Assembly (NCBI RefSeq): GCF_018343525.1
Contig: NZ_JAGYPH010000001.1
Location: 124,001-188,000 of the forward strand
DNA length: 64,000 bases
Source: Lederbergia citrea
Lineage (GTDB): Bacteria; Bacillota; Bacilli; Bacillales; Bacillaceae_C
Reading direction: 5' to 3'
Shown here: piece after piece, positions 30,915 through 41,990 of the stretch
How the letters are laid out: each line of letters begins with the position of its first letter
How positions within the stretch are numbered: the first letter of the stretch is position 1
The notes under the pieces: model-generated
Database searches by the model: none
Seen by the model: the letters and a program-made list of their open reading frames with translations, nothing else
What the model was told of the DNA's origin: nothing
Program-made: the position numbers and the translations under genes

Positions 30915-31784
30915 TTGCTTAAAGACCTTTTTACAAAGCCCAAAAAAAAGAAATATGCAGCAATTCCATCGGAAGCAGCTAAGCAGGATGTTCCCGAAGG
31001 AATAATGACGAAATGCCCGGAATGTAAAAAAATCATGTATACGAAAGATCTTCAAAAAAACTTGAAAGTGTGCTTGCACTGTGGTCATCATTTGCGAATG
31101 ACAGCCTATGAACGGGTTGAAAGTCTTATTGATGAAGGAACTTTTCAAGTGCTTGAAGACCGGATTAGTTCAGAAAATCCGCTTGGGTTTCCGGGATATT
31201 TAGAGAAACTCGAAAAAGATAAGAAGAATACGAAGCTAGAAGAAGCCGTTTTAACAGGAACGGGTGCCATAAATGGAATGAACATAGTTATTGCCATCAT
31301 GGATTCACACTTCAGAATGGGCAGCATGGGTTCCGTAGTCGGCGAAAAAATCGCGAGGGCTATTGAAACAGCTGCAAAACTAGAAGTGCCTTTTTTGATT
31401 TTCACTGCATCAGGAGGCGCGAGAATGCAGGAAGGTGTTCTATCATTAATGCAAATGGCTAAAACAAGCGCAGCCTTAAAAATGTTCAGCGAAAAAGGCG
31501 GATTAATTATTTCATTTATGACCCACCCAACAACAGGTGGAGTATCGGCGAGCTTTGCTTCTTTAGGCGATTATAATTTTGCCGAGCCGGGAGCGTTGAT
31601 TGGCTTTGCTGGACGCCGGGTCATTGAACAGACAATTAGAGAAGAACTTCCCGATGATTTCCAGACAGCGGAATTTCTATTAGATCATGGCCAGCTTGAT
31701 GCAGTCATTCATCGATTGGAAATCAAAGAAAAATTAACTACGGTGCTTGAAATCCATCAGCAAGAAGGTGAACTCACATGGTAA
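30915..31784 (+). CDS. accD: Acetyl-CoA carboxylase carboxyltransferase subunit beta
   Basis: A 289-residue subunit that, with AccA, moves CO2 from biotin to acetyl-CoA to make malonyl-CoA for fatty acid synthesis. The zinc ribbon is CPECKK...CLHCGHH near residues 35-57. The crotonase-like fold has [12 protein letters not shown]. The TTG at 30915 gives MLKDLFTK, the usual start, with AAGGGGG 7 bp before it. It overlaps accA by 7 bp. Operon with accA, as in all relatives. Confidence 0.95.
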   Translation: MLKDLFTKPKKKKYAAIPSEAAKQDVPEGIMTKCPECKKIMYTKDLQKNLKVCLHCGHHLRMTAYERVESLIDEGTFQVLEDRISSENPLGFPGYLEKLEKDKKNTKLEEAVLTGTGAINGMNIVIAIMDSHFRMGSMGSVVGEKIARAIETAAKLEVPFLIFTASGGARMQEGVLSLMQMAKTSAALKMFSEKGGLIISFMTHPTTGGVSASFASLGDYNFAEPGALIGFAGRRVIEQTIREELPDDFQTAEFLLDHGQLDAVIHRLEIKEKLTTVLEIHQQEGELTW

Positions 31785-32758
31785 ATGGTTTAGAATTTGA
31801 AAAGCCAGTGCTGGAATTACGTAATAAAATAGCTGAACTTAGAGAGTTCACAAAAGACTCTGATGTAGATTTGTCTGAGGAAATCGATAAGCTGGAAGCG
31901 CGGTTGGAAAAGCTCGAAAAGGATGTATATGAAAATATGTCACCTTGGGACCGCGTTCAAGTTGCCCGCCATGCCAATCGACCAACGACTTTAGACTATA
32001 TTGATCAGCTTTTTACTGACTTTATTGAATTGCATGGAGACAGGCTTTTCGGTGATGACATGGCAATCGTGGGAGGTATTGCGAAGTTCAAAGGACTCCC
32101 GGTTACGGTGATCGGTCATCAGCGAGGAAGAGACACGAAAGAAAATATTCGCCGTAATTTCGGTATGCCTCACCCTGAAGGATATCGGAAGGCACTGCGA
32201 CTGATGAAGCAAGCGGAGAAATTCAAACGTCCAATTATTTGTTTCATTGATACAAAAGGGGCATACCCTGGTAAAGCTGCCGAGGAACGCGGTCAAAGTG
32301 AAGCAATCGCACGCAACCTTTTTGAAATGGCCGGGTTTACAGTGCCGATCATATGCATTGTGACTGGTGAAGGTGGAAGCGGTGGAGCCCTAGCCCTCGG
32401 AGTCGGAGATCGTCTATATATGCTTGAAAACTCTACTTACTCTGTCATTACCCCAGAAGGTGCAGCAACAATCCTCTGGAAAGATGCTTCCTTGGCAAAG
32501 CAAGCGGCTGAAGCGATGAGAATTACTGCTCCAGATTTAAAAGATATGGGTATCATTGATGAAATTATACCAGAAGTAAAAGGCGGCGCTCACAGAAATG
32601 TTGAAAAGCAGGCTGCTTTCATTGATGATGTTCTAGTAAAAACACTAAAGCAATTACTGGCTGCAACACCAGAACAACTAATAAGTGAACGATACGCTAA
32701 ATTTAAGAAAATGGGTGAATTTGCAGAAAGTAAGGAATTTGAAAATATTCATACTTGA
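31778..32758 (+). CDS. accA: Acetyl-CoA carboxylase carboxyltransferase subunit alpha
   Basis: A 326-residue partner of AccD in the carboxyltransferase. The N-terminal 50 residues are a charged helical region, and the crotonase-type core holds [20 protein letters not shown] and the [15 protein letters not shown] oxyanion and CoA-binding stretch. ATG 31778 lies within the accD end. A strong terminator follows. Confidence 0.95.
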   Translation: MVNGLEFEKPVLELRNKIAELREFTKDSDVDLSEEIDKLEARLEKLEKDVYENMSPWDRVQVARHANRPTTLDYIDQLFTDFIELHGDRLFGDDMAIVGGIAKFKGLPVTVIGHQRGRDTKENIRRNFGMPHPEGYRKALRLMKQAEKFKRPIICFIDTKGAYPGKAAEERGQSEAIARNLFEMAGFTVPIICIVTGEGGSGGALALGVGDRLYMLENSTYSVITPEGAATILWKDASLAKQAAEAMRITAPDLKDMGIIDEIIPEVKGGAHRNVEKQAAFIDDVLVKTLKQLLAATPEQLISERYAKFKKMGEFAESKEFENIHT

Positions 32759-32783
32759 GGTATGACCCACTTTGGGCCATACC
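32759..32783 (+). terminator. Terminator of accDA
   Basis: GGTATG and CCCA arms pair with TGGG and CATACC around a 3-base loop, then TTCTTTTTTT. It starts just after the accA stop. Confidence 0.85.
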
Positions 32784-32893
32784 TTCTTTTTTTGATCAAT
32801 TATTTGAGATTATGTTGATAAAGTGGTATTTTAGACTTACTGACAATTTCTAATACATATTGTAGAAAATCCTAGAAATAGGGCGAAAGATGA

Positions 32894-33880
<987 letters not shown>

Positions 33881-33887
33881 TAAACAT

Positions 33888-33926
33888 AAAGCGGAAGCGC
33901 CCGTTAACTCGGCGCTGGAGGTAGAC
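33888..33926. repeat. Remnant of the long structured repeat
   Basis: AAAGCGGAAGCGCC ... GGCGCTGGAGGTAGAC is the reverse complement of the two ends (tctagctccagcgcc-like and ggcgcttncgctt-like) of the repeats at 37446 and 50255, joined with nearly all of the interior missing. It lies in the pfkA-pyk gap. After it, at 33965-33992, an A/T-only hairpin (AAAGAAAAAC with GTTTTTCTTT) precedes the pyk SD. Confidence 0.55.
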
Positions 33927-34021
33927 GTTTTTAAATAAGGTATTATTTTATAAGTTCCTTAACAAAAAGAAAAACGCTTGAGTTTTTCTTTTGCTGCAAG
34001 ATTTTAGGAGGGTAAAAAAAG

Positions 34022-35782
34022 ATGAAGAAGACAAAAATAGTTTGTACAATAGGTCCCGCCAGTGAAAACCCCGAAACATTATCTCAATTAATTGATGCGG
34101 GTATGAATGTGGCCCGTTTGAATTTTTCACATGGGGATCATGAAGAACATCGGAGCCGTATCGTAAATATTCGTGAAACCGCTAAAAAAGCTGGGAAAAA
34201 TATCGGTATTTTACTAGACACGAAAGGCCCTGAAATTAGAACCCATGACATGGAAAACGGTGCAATTGAGCTTAAGGCTGATTCAACAGTCATTATTTCC
34301 ATGGAAGAAGTGCTTGGGACTGTTGATAAATTCTCACTATCATATCCGGGCCTGATCAACGATGTGCATAGAGGGTCAAAAATTTTACTGGACGATGGTC
34401 TAATTGCGCTTGAAGTGACTGAAATTAAACGAGAAAATAGTGAAATTGTTACGAAAGTATTGAACACAGGCATATTGAAAAATAAAAAAGGTGTAAATGT
34501 TCCTGGAGTTTCGGTTAATCTCCCTGGGATGACTGAGAAAGACGCAAAGGATATTCTTTTTGGCATTGAACAAGGTGTCGATTTCATCGCTGCTTCATTT
34601 GTCAGAAGAGCAACGGATGTATTAGAAATCAGACAACTATTAGAAGAAAATGGCGGTTCCTATATTAATATTATTCCTAAAATCGAAAACCAAGAAGGCG
34701 TAGACAATATAGATGAAATCTTGGCTGTATCTGATGGTGTGATGGTTGCACGCGGTGACTTAGGTGTCGAAATTCCAACTGAAGCCGTTCCACTCGTACA
34801 AAAACAATTAATTAAAAAATGTAACGAGGCAGGAAAGCCGGTTATAACAGCAACGCAAATGCTTGACTCTATGCAGCGTAACCCAAGGCCGACAAGAGCG
34901 GAAGCGAGCGATGTAGCGAACGCTATTTTTGACGGTTCTGATGCTGTTATGCTCTCTGGAGAAACTGCCGCAGGCTCTTATCCAGTCGAAGCGGTACAAA
35001 CGATGCACAACATCGCTTTAACAGCAGAACAAGCTTTAAATCATCAAGAAATCCTATCTTATTTAAGTAAAAACAGCGAGCATAATATGACAGACGCAAT
35101 TTGTCAGTCAGTTGCACATACAGCCATCAACCTAGAAGTAAGTGCCATTGTAACTCCGACGGAAAGCGGACATACTGCAAGAATGATTTCTAAATATCGC
35201 CCTAAAGCTCCAATCGTGGCAATAACTTCCAATGAAGCGATTGTCCGTCGTCTTTCACTTAAATGGGGAGTGTATCCAAAACTTGGGCAAAAAGTCACAA
35301 CTACTGACGAAATGCTTGAGAATGCAGTGACAGAAAGCTTGAATTCCGGACTTGTGAAACATGGTGATCTGATTGTTATTACGGGTGGGGTTCCTGTTGG
35401 AGAAAAAGGGACAACCAATTTAATGAAAGTCCATGTTGTCGGAGATGTAATTGCCAAAGGACAAGGTATAGGAAGAAAATCAGCATTCGGAAAAGCATTT
35501 ATTGCCAAAGATGCATCGGAAGCAAATGAAAAAGCTGAACCTGGTTCTGTAATGGTTGCAATTGGAACAGATAGAGAAATGGTTTCAGTCCTAGAAAAAT
35601 GTTCTGCACTCATAACGGAAGAAGGCGGTTTAACTAGCCATGCAGCTGTAGTGGGTATAAATCTCGGCATTCCGGTTATTGTTGGAGTAGAAAATGCAAC
35701 AACCTTGATTAAAGATGGTCAAGAAATTACGGTCGATGCCACTCGTGGAATTATTTATAATGGGCATGCGAGTGTACTATAA
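34022..35782 (+). CDS. pyk: Pyruvate kinase
   Basis: A 586-residue enzyme making pyruvate and ATP from phosphoenolpyruvate. The barrel holds [20 protein letters not shown] and [12 protein letters not shown]. Beyond the usual 470 residues it has the extra C-terminal domain common in Bacillus, resembling the mobile phosphohistidine domain of PEP synthases ([15 protein letters not shown]). The SD AGGAGG precedes the ATG. pfkA lies upstream and the two are likely coexpressed. Confidence 0.96.
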   Translation: MKKTKIVCTIGPASENPETLSQLIDAGMNVARLNFSHGDHEEHRSRIVNIRETAKKAGKNIGILLDTKGPEIRTHDMENGAIELKADSTVIISMEEVLGTVDKFSLSYPGLINDVHRGSKILLDDGLIALEVTEIKRENSEIVTKVLNTGILKNKKGVNVPGVSVNLPGMTEKDAKDILFGIEQGVDFIAASFVRRATDVLEIRQLLEENGGSYINIIPKIENQEGVDNIDEILAVSDGVMVARGDLGVEIPTEAVPLVQKQLIKKCNEAGKPVITATQMLDSMQRNPRPTRAEASDVANAIFDGSDAVMLSGETAAGSYPVEAVQTMHNIALTAEQALNHQEILSYLSKNSEHNMTDAICQSVAHTAINLEVSAIVTPTESGHTARMISKYRPKAPIVAITSNEAIVRRLSLKWGVYPKLGQKVTTTDEMLENAVTESLNSGLVKHGDLIVITGGVPVGEKGTTNLMKVHVVGDVIAKGQGIGRKSAFGKAFIAKDASEANEKAEPGSVMVAIGTDREMVSVLEKCSALITEEGGLTSHAAVVGINLGIPVIVGVENATTLIKDGQEITVDATRGIIYNGHASVL

Positions 35783-35790
35783 TTAATATG

Positions 35791-35818
35791 AATTGCCGGG
35801 CATCGTGTCCCGGCAATT
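35791..35818 (+). terminator. Terminator of pyk
   Basis: AATTGCCGGG pairs perfectly with CCCGGCAATT over an 8-base loop, followed by TTTT. Confidence 0.9.
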
Positions 35819-35872
35819 TTTTATTGGAATATATGATATAATTAAAGAAAAATTAACGGGGATGTGAACCGT

Positions 35873-36259
35873 TTGAAATATTTAATTCTACTTTTTATTA
35901 TCGTTCCTGCAATGGAGATAGGGCTTTTTATTATGGCAGGAAAAGCAATTGGGGTAATCACTACTGTATCCTTAATTATTTTGACTGGATTATTGGGAGC
36001 ATATTTAGCAAAAAGACAAGGGTTGGAGGCTCTTCGGAAAGTGCAAGCTCAGCTGCGCTCTGGCCAACCACCAGGGAATGCAATGCTAGATGGCGTGTGT
36101 ATTCTTGCAGGTGGTATTTTACTTTTAGCCCCAGGCTTTATCTCAGACCTAACTGGTTTGCTGTTGCTCCTTCCTATTACTAGAAATGCTTTGAGACCAC
36201 TAATGCTTAAAGTAATAAGAAACTGGATATCACGTAAGCAAGTATATATTTATCGTTAA
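35873..36259 (+). CDS. fxsA: FxsA family membrane protein
   Basis: A 128-residue FxsA protein; the family includes E. coli FxsA, which relieves F exclusion of phage T7. Hydrophobic segments include residues 2-20 and 25-45, with GLLGAYLAKRQG and the conserved LAGGILLLAPGFISDLTGLLLLLP. Molecular role is not known. The TTG at 35873 gives MKYLILLF, the usual start, with GGATGTGA before it; the in-frame GTG at 35864 lies inside this SD. Confidence 0.9.
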   Translation: MKYLILLFIIVPAMEIGLFIMAGKAIGVITTVSLIILTGLLGAYLAKRQGLEALRKVQAQLRSGQPPGNAMLDGVCILAGGILLLAPGFISDLTGLLLLLPITRNALRPLMLKVIRNWISRKQVYIYR

Positions 36260-36288
36260 AAAAAGAGCCAAGACATCGGCTCTTTTTT
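36257..36288. terminator. Bidirectional terminator between fxsA and ytvI
   Basis: AAAAGAGCC (36261-36269) pairs with GGCTCTTTT (36278-36286), A-run on the left and T-run on the right. Confidence 0.85.
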
Positions 36289-37412
36289 CATTTAATAATG
36301 GGAGGGGTCCCTTTAATATACGCCCAGAGATCCTTGAAAACATTTGCTTTATGAAGAGTTGTTACCAGTACAAGTGTAACCGGACCAACAATAAGTCCTA
36401 AAAACCCTATCAGCTTAAATCCAACGAAAAGAGCGACTAATGTCGCTAGTGGATTGAGTCCGATATTTGAAGACAGGATTTTAGGTTCCATCACTTGCCT
36501 TTGCACGATCACTACAGTGTATAATATCCCGAGACCGAGTGCTAGTCCATAATTACCTATCACCAATTCATAAATAATCCACGGAATAAACACCGTTCCC
36601 GTTCCTAAATACGGAAGTAAGTCGACAATCCCGGTAATGAGGGCAATGGTAATGGCATAATCAACTCTTAAAATTAGGAGACCAATTAAAACAATCACAA
36701 GTGTAATCGAAATTAAGGTTAGCTGCGCTTTTACAAAGCCAGCGAGTGCTTTTTTTAAGTCGATAAATACTTTTCTTCCACTTGTTTTCGCCTTTTCGGG
36801 CATGAAGCGAGTGGATGCAGACGTTAGATTATCCCAGTCCTTACTAATAAAAAATGTTGCAAGGAGAGAGAATACAATCACTGTAGCGGCATTCGGAATC
36901 CACGATACAAGGGCTGGAAGCTTCAAAAAAAAGTTTTGTAAAAATGCAGTTGCGCTTTCCGTTATTTTATTGCCAGTGTCTGTAATACTATCCTTGATGG
37001 TATCTTGCTGACCGCTATCAAGACTTTTAAACATACCTGCAATTTTATTGTAAAATGGTATAACCTGGCCAGCAAACAAGTCTTCAATATAGCTAATTAA
37101 CGTTCCGACATGCTGAGGCACAACAGTGGATAAGTAGCTTGTACCCCCAACAATTTCCGCAATTAATAATGTAATCAAACCAGCAAAAATAGCTATGAGG
37201 AGGAGTAGCGTTGTTAATACAGCCAGTACACGTGGAAATTTCCATTTTTTCTCGAGAAATCGAACGGCGGGATTCATAAATATAGCAATTGCAATGGCTA
37301 TAATAAACGGATATGTTACTTTTGAAATATAATAAATAAAGATAAGGGAACTTACTACTATTCCAGTAACAATGAAAAAACGGATTACTTTATTTACGGT
37401 ATCTCGGTTCAC
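36288..37412 (-). CDS. ytvI: Sporulation membrane protein YtvI (AI-2E transporter family)
   Basis: A 374-residue protein of the AI-2E/PerM family with about eight hydrophobic segments and a middle cytoplasmic or extracellular region. It matches the Bacillus YtvI subgroup located between fxsA and ytwI; B. subtilis YtvI is tied to sporulation by expression, and its substrate is unknown. It starts with GTG at 37412; AAGGTG lies about 12 bp upstream, a loose fit, so the start is uncertain. Confidence 0.87.
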   Translation of the reverse strand: MNRDTVNKVIRFFIVTGIVVSSLIFIYYISKVTYPFIIAIAIAIFMNPAVRFLEKKWKFPRVLAVLTTLLLLIAIFAGLITLLIAEIVGGTSYLSTVVPQHVGTLISYIEDLFAGQVIPFYNKIAGMFKSLDSGQQDTIKDSITDTGNKITESATAFLQNFFLKLPALVSWIPNAATVIVFSLLATFFISKDWDNLTSASTRFMPEKAKTSGRKVFIDLKKALAGFVKAQLTLISITLVIVLIGLLILRVDYAITIALITGIVDLLPYLGTGTVFIPWIIYELVIGNYGLALGLGILYTVVIVQRQVMEPKILSSNIGLNPLATLVALFVGFKLIGFLGLIVGPVTLVLVTTLHKANVFKDLWAYIKGTPPIIK

Positions 37413-37445
37413 CTAGTCACCACACCTTATTTTCTATTTTTAACA

Positions 37446-37628
37446 TGTCTAGCTCCAGCGCCTAGCCCCTCGAGGTCAAATAACCTGATGCAATAAAAGT
37501 CAAGACCGGACTTTTAATGCATCAGAACATTTGCCTGTCGGAGGCCCGCAGGATGCGGGTCAGAACGGCGTTGCCACAGGACGTGGCGCCCTTAGCCGTT
37601 CTTCCATTGAAAGGCGCTTACGCTTTTC
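37446..37628. repeat. Long structured repeat, copy A
   Basis: About 183 bp nearly identical in most of its length to 50255-50438. It begins tctagctccagcgcc and ends aaggcgcttacgctttt, giving imperfect inverted ends. Inside are a 17-bp stem (37485-37501 with 37509-37525, one mismatch), GGCCCGC with GCGGGTC, and AGAACGGC with GCCGTTCT enclosing GCCAC with GTGGC. It fills the gap between ytvI and ytwI and has no credible ORF. Confidence 0.85.
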
Positions 37629-37673
37629 TATATAATAACATGTCTATTAGAATTTTCGGAAAGGATGAGCTTT

Positions 37674-38141
37674 TTGTTCAATCAACCTTTTTTATTTATG
37701 CTTATGCTTCTTGCTATCGGAATTATTGCGAAAAATCAATCGCTCATTATTGCGGCGAGTGTATTGATTGTTCTTAAATTACTAGGGGCAGACGAAAAGA
37801 TTTTCACCTCATTGCAAACGAAAGGAATTAACTGGGGGGTCACAATTATTACAATTGCCGTTTTAGCCCCAATTGCCAGTGGTTATATCGGCTTTAAAGA
37901 ACTTGGAAACGCAATAAAGTCGCCATATGCATGGATTGCGCTCGGAGCAGGTATGGGAGTTGCCGTCATCGCCAAGTATGGTGTACAGCTTTTATCTGTA
38001 GATCCCCATATCACGACCGCCCTTGTAATCGGGACGATATTTGCGGTTGCAGTGTTTAAAGGAGTCGCAGTTGGTCCTTTAATAGGCGCAGGCATCGCCT
38101 ATATGGCGATGAAAATATTTGAATTAATCAAACCTGGCTAA
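37674..38141 (+). CDS. ytwI: DUF441 membrane protein YtwI
   Basis: A 155-residue protein with four or five hydrophobic segments, matching the DUF441 family; it keeps the NWGVTIITIAVLAPIASG and HITTALVIGTIFAVAVF stretches. Function unknown. The TTG at 37674 is preferred, because AAAGGATGA precedes it and the ATG at 37665 abuts the SD. It precedes citZ as in B. subtilis, separated by a 260-bp regulatory gap. Confidence 0.88.
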   Translation: MFNQPFLFMLMLLAIGIIAKNQSLIIAASVLIVLKLLGADEKIFTSLQTKGINWGVTIITIAVLAPIASGYIGFKELGNAIKSPYAWIALGAGMGVAVIAKYGVQLLSVDPHITTALVIGTIFAVAVFKGVAVGPLIGAGIAYMAMKIFELIKPG

Positions 38142-38155
38142 GAGAGAGAATGGGT

Positions 38156-38169
38156 TATAAGCGTTTCCA
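38156..38169. promoter_or_regulatory. Candidate CcpA (cre) site upstream of citZ
   Basis: On the minus strand it reads TGGAAACGCTTATA, close to the cre consensus TGWAARCGYTWNCW (mismatches at the third and thirteenth bases). CcpA repression of citZ is known in B. subtilis. The site lies about 75 bp before the proposed -35, so its action is uncertain. Confidence 0.4.
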
Positions 38170-38228
38170 TTCCCAAAAGTAAAAGATTTGGTTATAATGA
38201 CAAAGGAAGCGGATTGCATATGTTGAAA

Positions 38229-38258
38229 TATAGACAAGATTGACGACTAGTCTATAAT
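38229..38258 (+). promoter_or_regulatory. Candidate citZ promoter with overlapping dyad
   Basis: TAGACA (38231-38236) and TATAAT (38253-38258) are spaced by 16 bp. They are embedded in the inverted repeat TATAGAC-N14-GTCTATA (38229-38235 and 38250-38256), a possible operator. B. subtilis citZ is controlled by CcpC and CcpA; this dyad is not the CcpC box I know, so the binder is unknown. Confidence 0.5.
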
Positions 38259-38302
38259 AGAATATGCATGGCTGCGGTGTAATACATGAATTTTCACAGC
38301 AA

Positions 38303-38352
38303 AGACTAAAGTTGCTGGAATACTCTTCATTCAGGCGGCAGTCTATATTTTT
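38303..38352 (+). terminator. Terminator-like hairpin in the citZ leader
   Basis: AGACT (38303-38307) pairs with AGTCT (38340-38344), continued by GTTGCTG against CAGGCGGC with G-T pairs and a bulge. ATATTTTTT follows. It lies between the proposed promoter and the citZ SD, so it could cut transcription short. Confidence 0.5.
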
Positions 38353-38401
38353 TGCTTAAAATGTACAAGTTTGAAAAAGAAGGATAAAGGAGAGGTTTTT
38401 A

Positions 38402-39517
38402 ATGACAGCAGCACGTGGACTGGAAGGAATAGTAGCTACTACATCTTCCATTAGTTCAATCATCGACGATACACTTACATATGTCGGCTATGATATTGAT
38501 GATTTAACTGAAAACGCAACCTTTGAAGAAGTAATTTATTTATTATGGCATTTAGAACTACCGAACAAAGCTCAGCTACAAGAGCTCAAACAGCAATTGG
38601 CTGATAATATGGAGCTTCCACAAGAAGTGATTGAAAGCTTCAAAACATATCCAATCGATAAGGTACATCCTATGGCAGCATTGCGTACAGCAGTTTCAGC
38701 ACTTGGACTATACGATGATGAAGCTGATTTGATGGATAAAGAAGCGAATTATCGCAAAGCGATTCGCTTACAAGCTAAAATGCCAGCAATTGTTGCGACT
38801 TTTGCGCGTGTACGAAAAGGACTTGAGCCAGTAGCGCCTCGCAAAGACCTCGGTTTTGCAGAAAACTTCCTTTACATGCTAAAAGGCGAAATGCCTGATC
38901 AAATAGAAATTGAAGCAATGGATAAGGCTTTAGTTCTTCATGCAGACCATGAACTTAATGCATCCACTTTCACAGCCCGCGTTTGTGTAGCTACACTTTC
39001 CGATGTATATTCAGGTGTTACGGCTGCAATAGGTGCATTGAAAGGCCCGCTTCATGGGGGTGCCAACGAACAAGTTATGAAAATGCTCACCGAAATCGGT
39101 ACAGCGGATAAGGCTGAAGAGTATGTACTTGAAAAATTAAATAACAAAGAAAAAATCATGGGCTTTGGTCACCGTGTGTATCGTCAAGGGGATCCGCGTG
39201 CAAAACATTTGCGTGAAATGTCTAAGCGACTTACTGAAATTACAGGAGAGCCAGAATGGTATGATATTTCTGTAAAAGTGGAAGAAGCGTTCACTTCACA
39301 AAAACCTTTGCCGCCAAACGTTGATTTTTATTCGGCATCTGTTTATCACAGCTTAGGGATTGATCATGATCTATTCACTCCGATTTTTGCTGTAAGCCGA
39401 GTATCTGGATGGCTTGCACACATCCTTGAACAGTATGAAAACAACCGTCTAATTCGCCCACGTGCCGAATATACAGGACCTGGCAAGAGAAATTATGTGC
39501 CGGTTGATGAGCGTTGA
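38402..39517 (+). CDS. citZ: Citrate synthase
   Basis: A 371-residue citrate synthase joining oxaloacetate and acetyl-CoA. The catalytic histidines are in HGGANE and FGHRVYR, and the aspartate is in PNVDFYS. Size and order match the main Bacillus enzyme CitZ. The SD AAAGGAGAGG precedes the ATG. It is the first of citZ-icd-mdh, with a long leader holding a dyad and a terminator-like hairpin. icd follows after 72 bp. Confidence 0.96.
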   Translation: MTAARGLEGIVATTSSISSIIDDTLTYVGYDIDDLTENATFEEVIYLLWHLELPNKAQLQELKQQLADNMELPQEVIESFKTYPIDKVHPMAALRTAVSALGLYDDEADLMDKEANYRKAIRLQAKMPAIVATFARVRKGLEPVAPRKDLGFAENFLYMLKGEMPDQIEIEAMDKALVLHADHELNASTFTARVCVATLSDVYSGVTAAIGALKGPLHGGANEQVMKMLTEIGTADKAEEYVLEKLNNKEKIMGFGHRVYRQGDPRAKHLREMSKRLTEITGEPEWYDISVKVEEAFTSQKPLPPNVDFYSASVYHSLGIDHDLFTPIFAVSRVSGWLAHILEQYENNRLIRPRAEYTGPGKRNYVPVDER

Positions 39518-39589
39518 TTGACAAGAAATAGAAAATTGTCAGTATTTCTGATAGTATAGTTATAGAGACTTAAACATGGAGGGATAGTA

Positions 39590-40861
39590 ATGTCACAAGG
39601 TCAAAAAATTACTGTAGAAAATGGTGTGTTGAATACACCTGATAACCCGATCATTCCTTTTATCGAAGGAGATGGAACAGGTCCTGACATTTGGGCAGCA
39701 GCGAAAAGAGTATTGGATGCAGCTGTAGAAAAAGCATATGCAGGCAAAAAGAAAATTGAATGGAAAGAAGTATATGCAGGGCAAAAAGCATTCGATAAAT
39801 TTGGCGAGTGGCTACCTGTAGAAACATTAGAAACAATTCGTGAATATTTCATTGCCATTAAAGGCCCATTGACAACACCGATTGGCGGCGGCTTCCGTTC
39901 ATTGAACGTTGCTCTTCGTCAAGAGTTGGATCTATTTGTATGCTTGCGTCCAGTTCGCTATTTCCAAGGTGTTCCTTCACCCGTTAAGCGTCCTGAAGAC
40001 ACAGACATGGTTATCTTCCGTGAAAATACTGAAGATATTTATGCTGGTATTGAATATCAAGAAGGCACAGATGAAGTGAAAAAGTTAATTGATTTCTTAC
40101 AAAATGAAATGGGCGTTAACAAAATCCGTTTCCCTGAAACTTCCGGAATCGGCATTAAGCCAGTTTCTGCTGAAGGAACAAAACGTCTTGTACGCGCTGC
40201 TATCAACTATGCGATTAAAGAAGGCCGCAAATCTGTAACTCTAGTTCACAAAGGGAACATCATGAAGTTTACAGAAGGCGCATTTAAAAACTGGGGCTAC
40301 GAGCTTGCTGAAGAAGAATTTGGTGATAAAGTATTCACTTGGGATCAATACGATAAAATTAAAGATGAGCAAGGAACTGAGGCTGCAAACAAAGCACAAT
40401 CTGATGCTGAAGCTGCAGGCAAGATCATCATTAAAGATGCGATTGCTGACATTTTCCTACAACAAATTCTAACTCGTCCGAAGGAGTTCGACGTTGTAGC
40501 AACAATGAACTTGAATGGCGACTATGTTTCCGATGCACTTGCTGCACAAGTCGGCGGAATCGGAATTGCTCCAGGAGCTAACATTAACTACGAAACAGGA
40601 CATGCTATCTTTGAAGCAACACATGGCACAGCTCCAAAATATGCTGGCCTTGATAAAGTAAACCCTTCATCAGTTCTTCTTTCAGGCGTGCTTATGCTAG
40701 AGCACCTTGGCTGGACCGAAGCTGCTGAGTTAATTATCAAATCTGTTGAAAACACAATCGAATCTAAAGTTGTTACTTACGACTTTGCTCGTTTAATGGA
40801 AGGCGCTACAGAAGTAAAAACGTCTGAATTTGCAACAGCATTGATTGAAAACATGAAATAA
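39590..40861 (+). CDS. icd: Isocitrate dehydrogenase (NADP)
   Basis: A 423-residue enzyme converting isocitrate to 2-oxoglutarate. The substrate loop contains [17 protein letters not shown], whose serine corresponds to the one phosphorylated in E. coli. Further motifs are [15 protein letters not shown] and NLNGDYVSD. The SD GGAGGGAT precedes the ATG. A GCCTGTCAC-free gap with the promoter-like TATAGT (39553-39558 region) separates it from citZ. Confidence 0.95.
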   Translation: MSQGQKITVENGVLNTPDNPIIPFIEGDGTGPDIWAAAKRVLDAAVEKAYAGKKKIEWKEVYAGQKAFDKFGEWLPVETLETIREYFIAIKGPLTTPIGGGFRSLNVALRQELDLFVCLRPVRYFQGVPSPVKRPEDTDMVIFRENTEDIYAGIEYQEGTDEVKKLIDFLQNEMGVNKIRFPETSGIGIKPVSAEGTKRLVRAAINYAIKEGRKSVTLVHKGNIMKFTEGAFKNWGYELAEEEFGDKVFTWDQYDKIKDEQGTEAANKAQSDAEAAGKIIIKDAIADIFLQQILTRPKEFDVVATMNLNGDYVSDALAAQVGGIGIAPGANINYETGHAIFEATHGTAPKYAGLDKVNPSSVLLSGVLMLEHLGWTEAAELIIKSVENTIESKVVTYDFARLMEGATEVKTSEFATALIENMK

Positions 40862-40874
40862 GAAAACATCTATT

Positions 40875-40913
40875 AAGCGAGCGCAAACCGTATAATAACG
40901 GCTGCGCTCGCTT
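40875..40913 (+). terminator. Hairpin between icd and mdh
   Basis: AAGCGAGCGCA (40875-40885) pairs perfectly with TGCGCTCGCTT (40903-40913), with CCGT and ACGG continuing the stem inside. TATATC follows, a poor T-run, so partial readthrough to mdh is likely. Confidence 0.7.
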
Positions 40914-40966
40914 TATATCAATAAACGGATCCACTACATAAACTTTAATCTTTAAGAAGGAAGGTA

Positions 40967-41914
40967 ATGGGACCCATGACTATGAAACGGAAAAAGATTT
41001 CAGTAATTGGCGGCGGTTTTACAGGAGCTACGACGGCATTTTTACTAGCGCAAAAAGAGCTTGGAGATGTCGTTCTTGTTGACATACCGCAAATGGAAAA
41101 TCCGACAAAAGGAAAAGCATTGGACATGCTGGAAGCTGGTCCTGTTCAAGGATTTGATGCGAATATTACAGGTACATCAAACTATGAAGATACGAAGGAT
41201 TCTGATGTAGTTGTTATTACTGCAGGAATTGCACGTAAACCAGGGATGAGCCGCGATGACCTTGTCCAAACAAACCAGAAAGTCATGAAAAGCGTCACGA
41301 AAGAAATTGTAAAGCATTCTCCAAACTGCTTTATCATCGTTCTTACCAATCCGGTTGATGCAATGACTTATACAGTATTCCAAGAATCTGGTTTTCCAAA
41401 GAACCGCGTAATTGGACAATCTGGTGTCCTTGATACAGCACGCTTCCGAACGTTTGTTGCACAGGAACTAAATTTATCAGTAAAAGATGTAACAGGCTTC
41501 GTTCTTGGCGGCCACGGTGACGATATGGTTCCGCTTGTACGTTACTCATACGCCGGAGGAATTCCTTTGGAAGCGCTTATTCCGCAAGACCGTCTCGAGG
41601 CAATAGTTGAACGCACCCGTAAAGGCGGCGGTGAAATCGTTAACCTTCTTGGCAACGGCAGTGCATACTATGCACCTGCAGCTTCCCTTGTTGAAATGGT
41701 CGAAGCCATTGTTAAGGATCAACGCCGAGTTTTACCTACGATTGCTTATCTAGAAGGAGAATACGGCTTCGATGGCATTTATCTTGGTGTTCCAACAATC
41801 CTAGGTAAAGATGGTATTGAAAAAATCATCGAGCTTAAACTGACAGATGATGAAAAATCAGCTTTGCAAAAATCAGCTGATTCCGTGAAAGAAGTAATGA
41901 ACGTACTGGCATAA
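40967..41914 (+). CDS. mdh: Malate dehydrogenase
   Basis: A 315-residue NAD-dependent enzyme of the lactate-dehydrogenase-like class. The nucleotide loop is [13 protein letters not shown]; the catalytic histidine is in GGHGDDMVP, and substrate arginines are in [15 protein letters not shown] 40967 is used, with AAGGAAGG just upstream; ATG 40976 is an alternative that shortens the product by three residues. Last of the citZ-icd-mdh group. Confidence 0.95.
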   Translation: MGPMTMKRKKISVIGGGFTGATTAFLLAQKELGDVVLVDIPQMENPTKGKALDMLEAGPVQGFDANITGTSNYEDTKDSDVVVITAGIARKPGMSRDDLVQTNQKVMKSVTKEIVKHSPNCFIIVLTNPVDAMTYTVFQESGFPKNRVIGQSGVLDTARFRTFVAQELNLSVKDVTGFVLGGHGDDMVPLVRYSYAGGIPLEALIPQDRLEAIVERTRKGGGEIVNLLGNGSAYYAPAASLVEMVEAIVKDQRRVLPTIAYLEGEYGFDGIYLGVPTILGKDGIEKIIELKLTDDEKSALQKSADSVKEVMNVLA

Positions 41915-41922
41915 TAAACGAT

Positions 41923-41948
41923 CGGGCCCTCTCACTGGAGAACGCCCG
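41923..41948 (+). terminator. Terminator of mdh
   Basis: CGGGC pairs with GCCCG across a 16-base loop, followed by TTTTTCTCTTTG. Confidence 0.6.
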
Positions 41949-41990
41949 TTTTTCTCTTTGTATCGAAGTACATTTCATGGTATTATTTAC

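Noticed and set aside
35104..35670. 188-codon minus-strand ORF within pyk
   Set aside because: Shadow of pyruvate kinase; no start signal.
37517..37777. 86-codon ORF across copy A of the long repeat and into ytwI
   Set aside because: It follows the repeat, which is non-coding, and conflicts with the ytwI frame.
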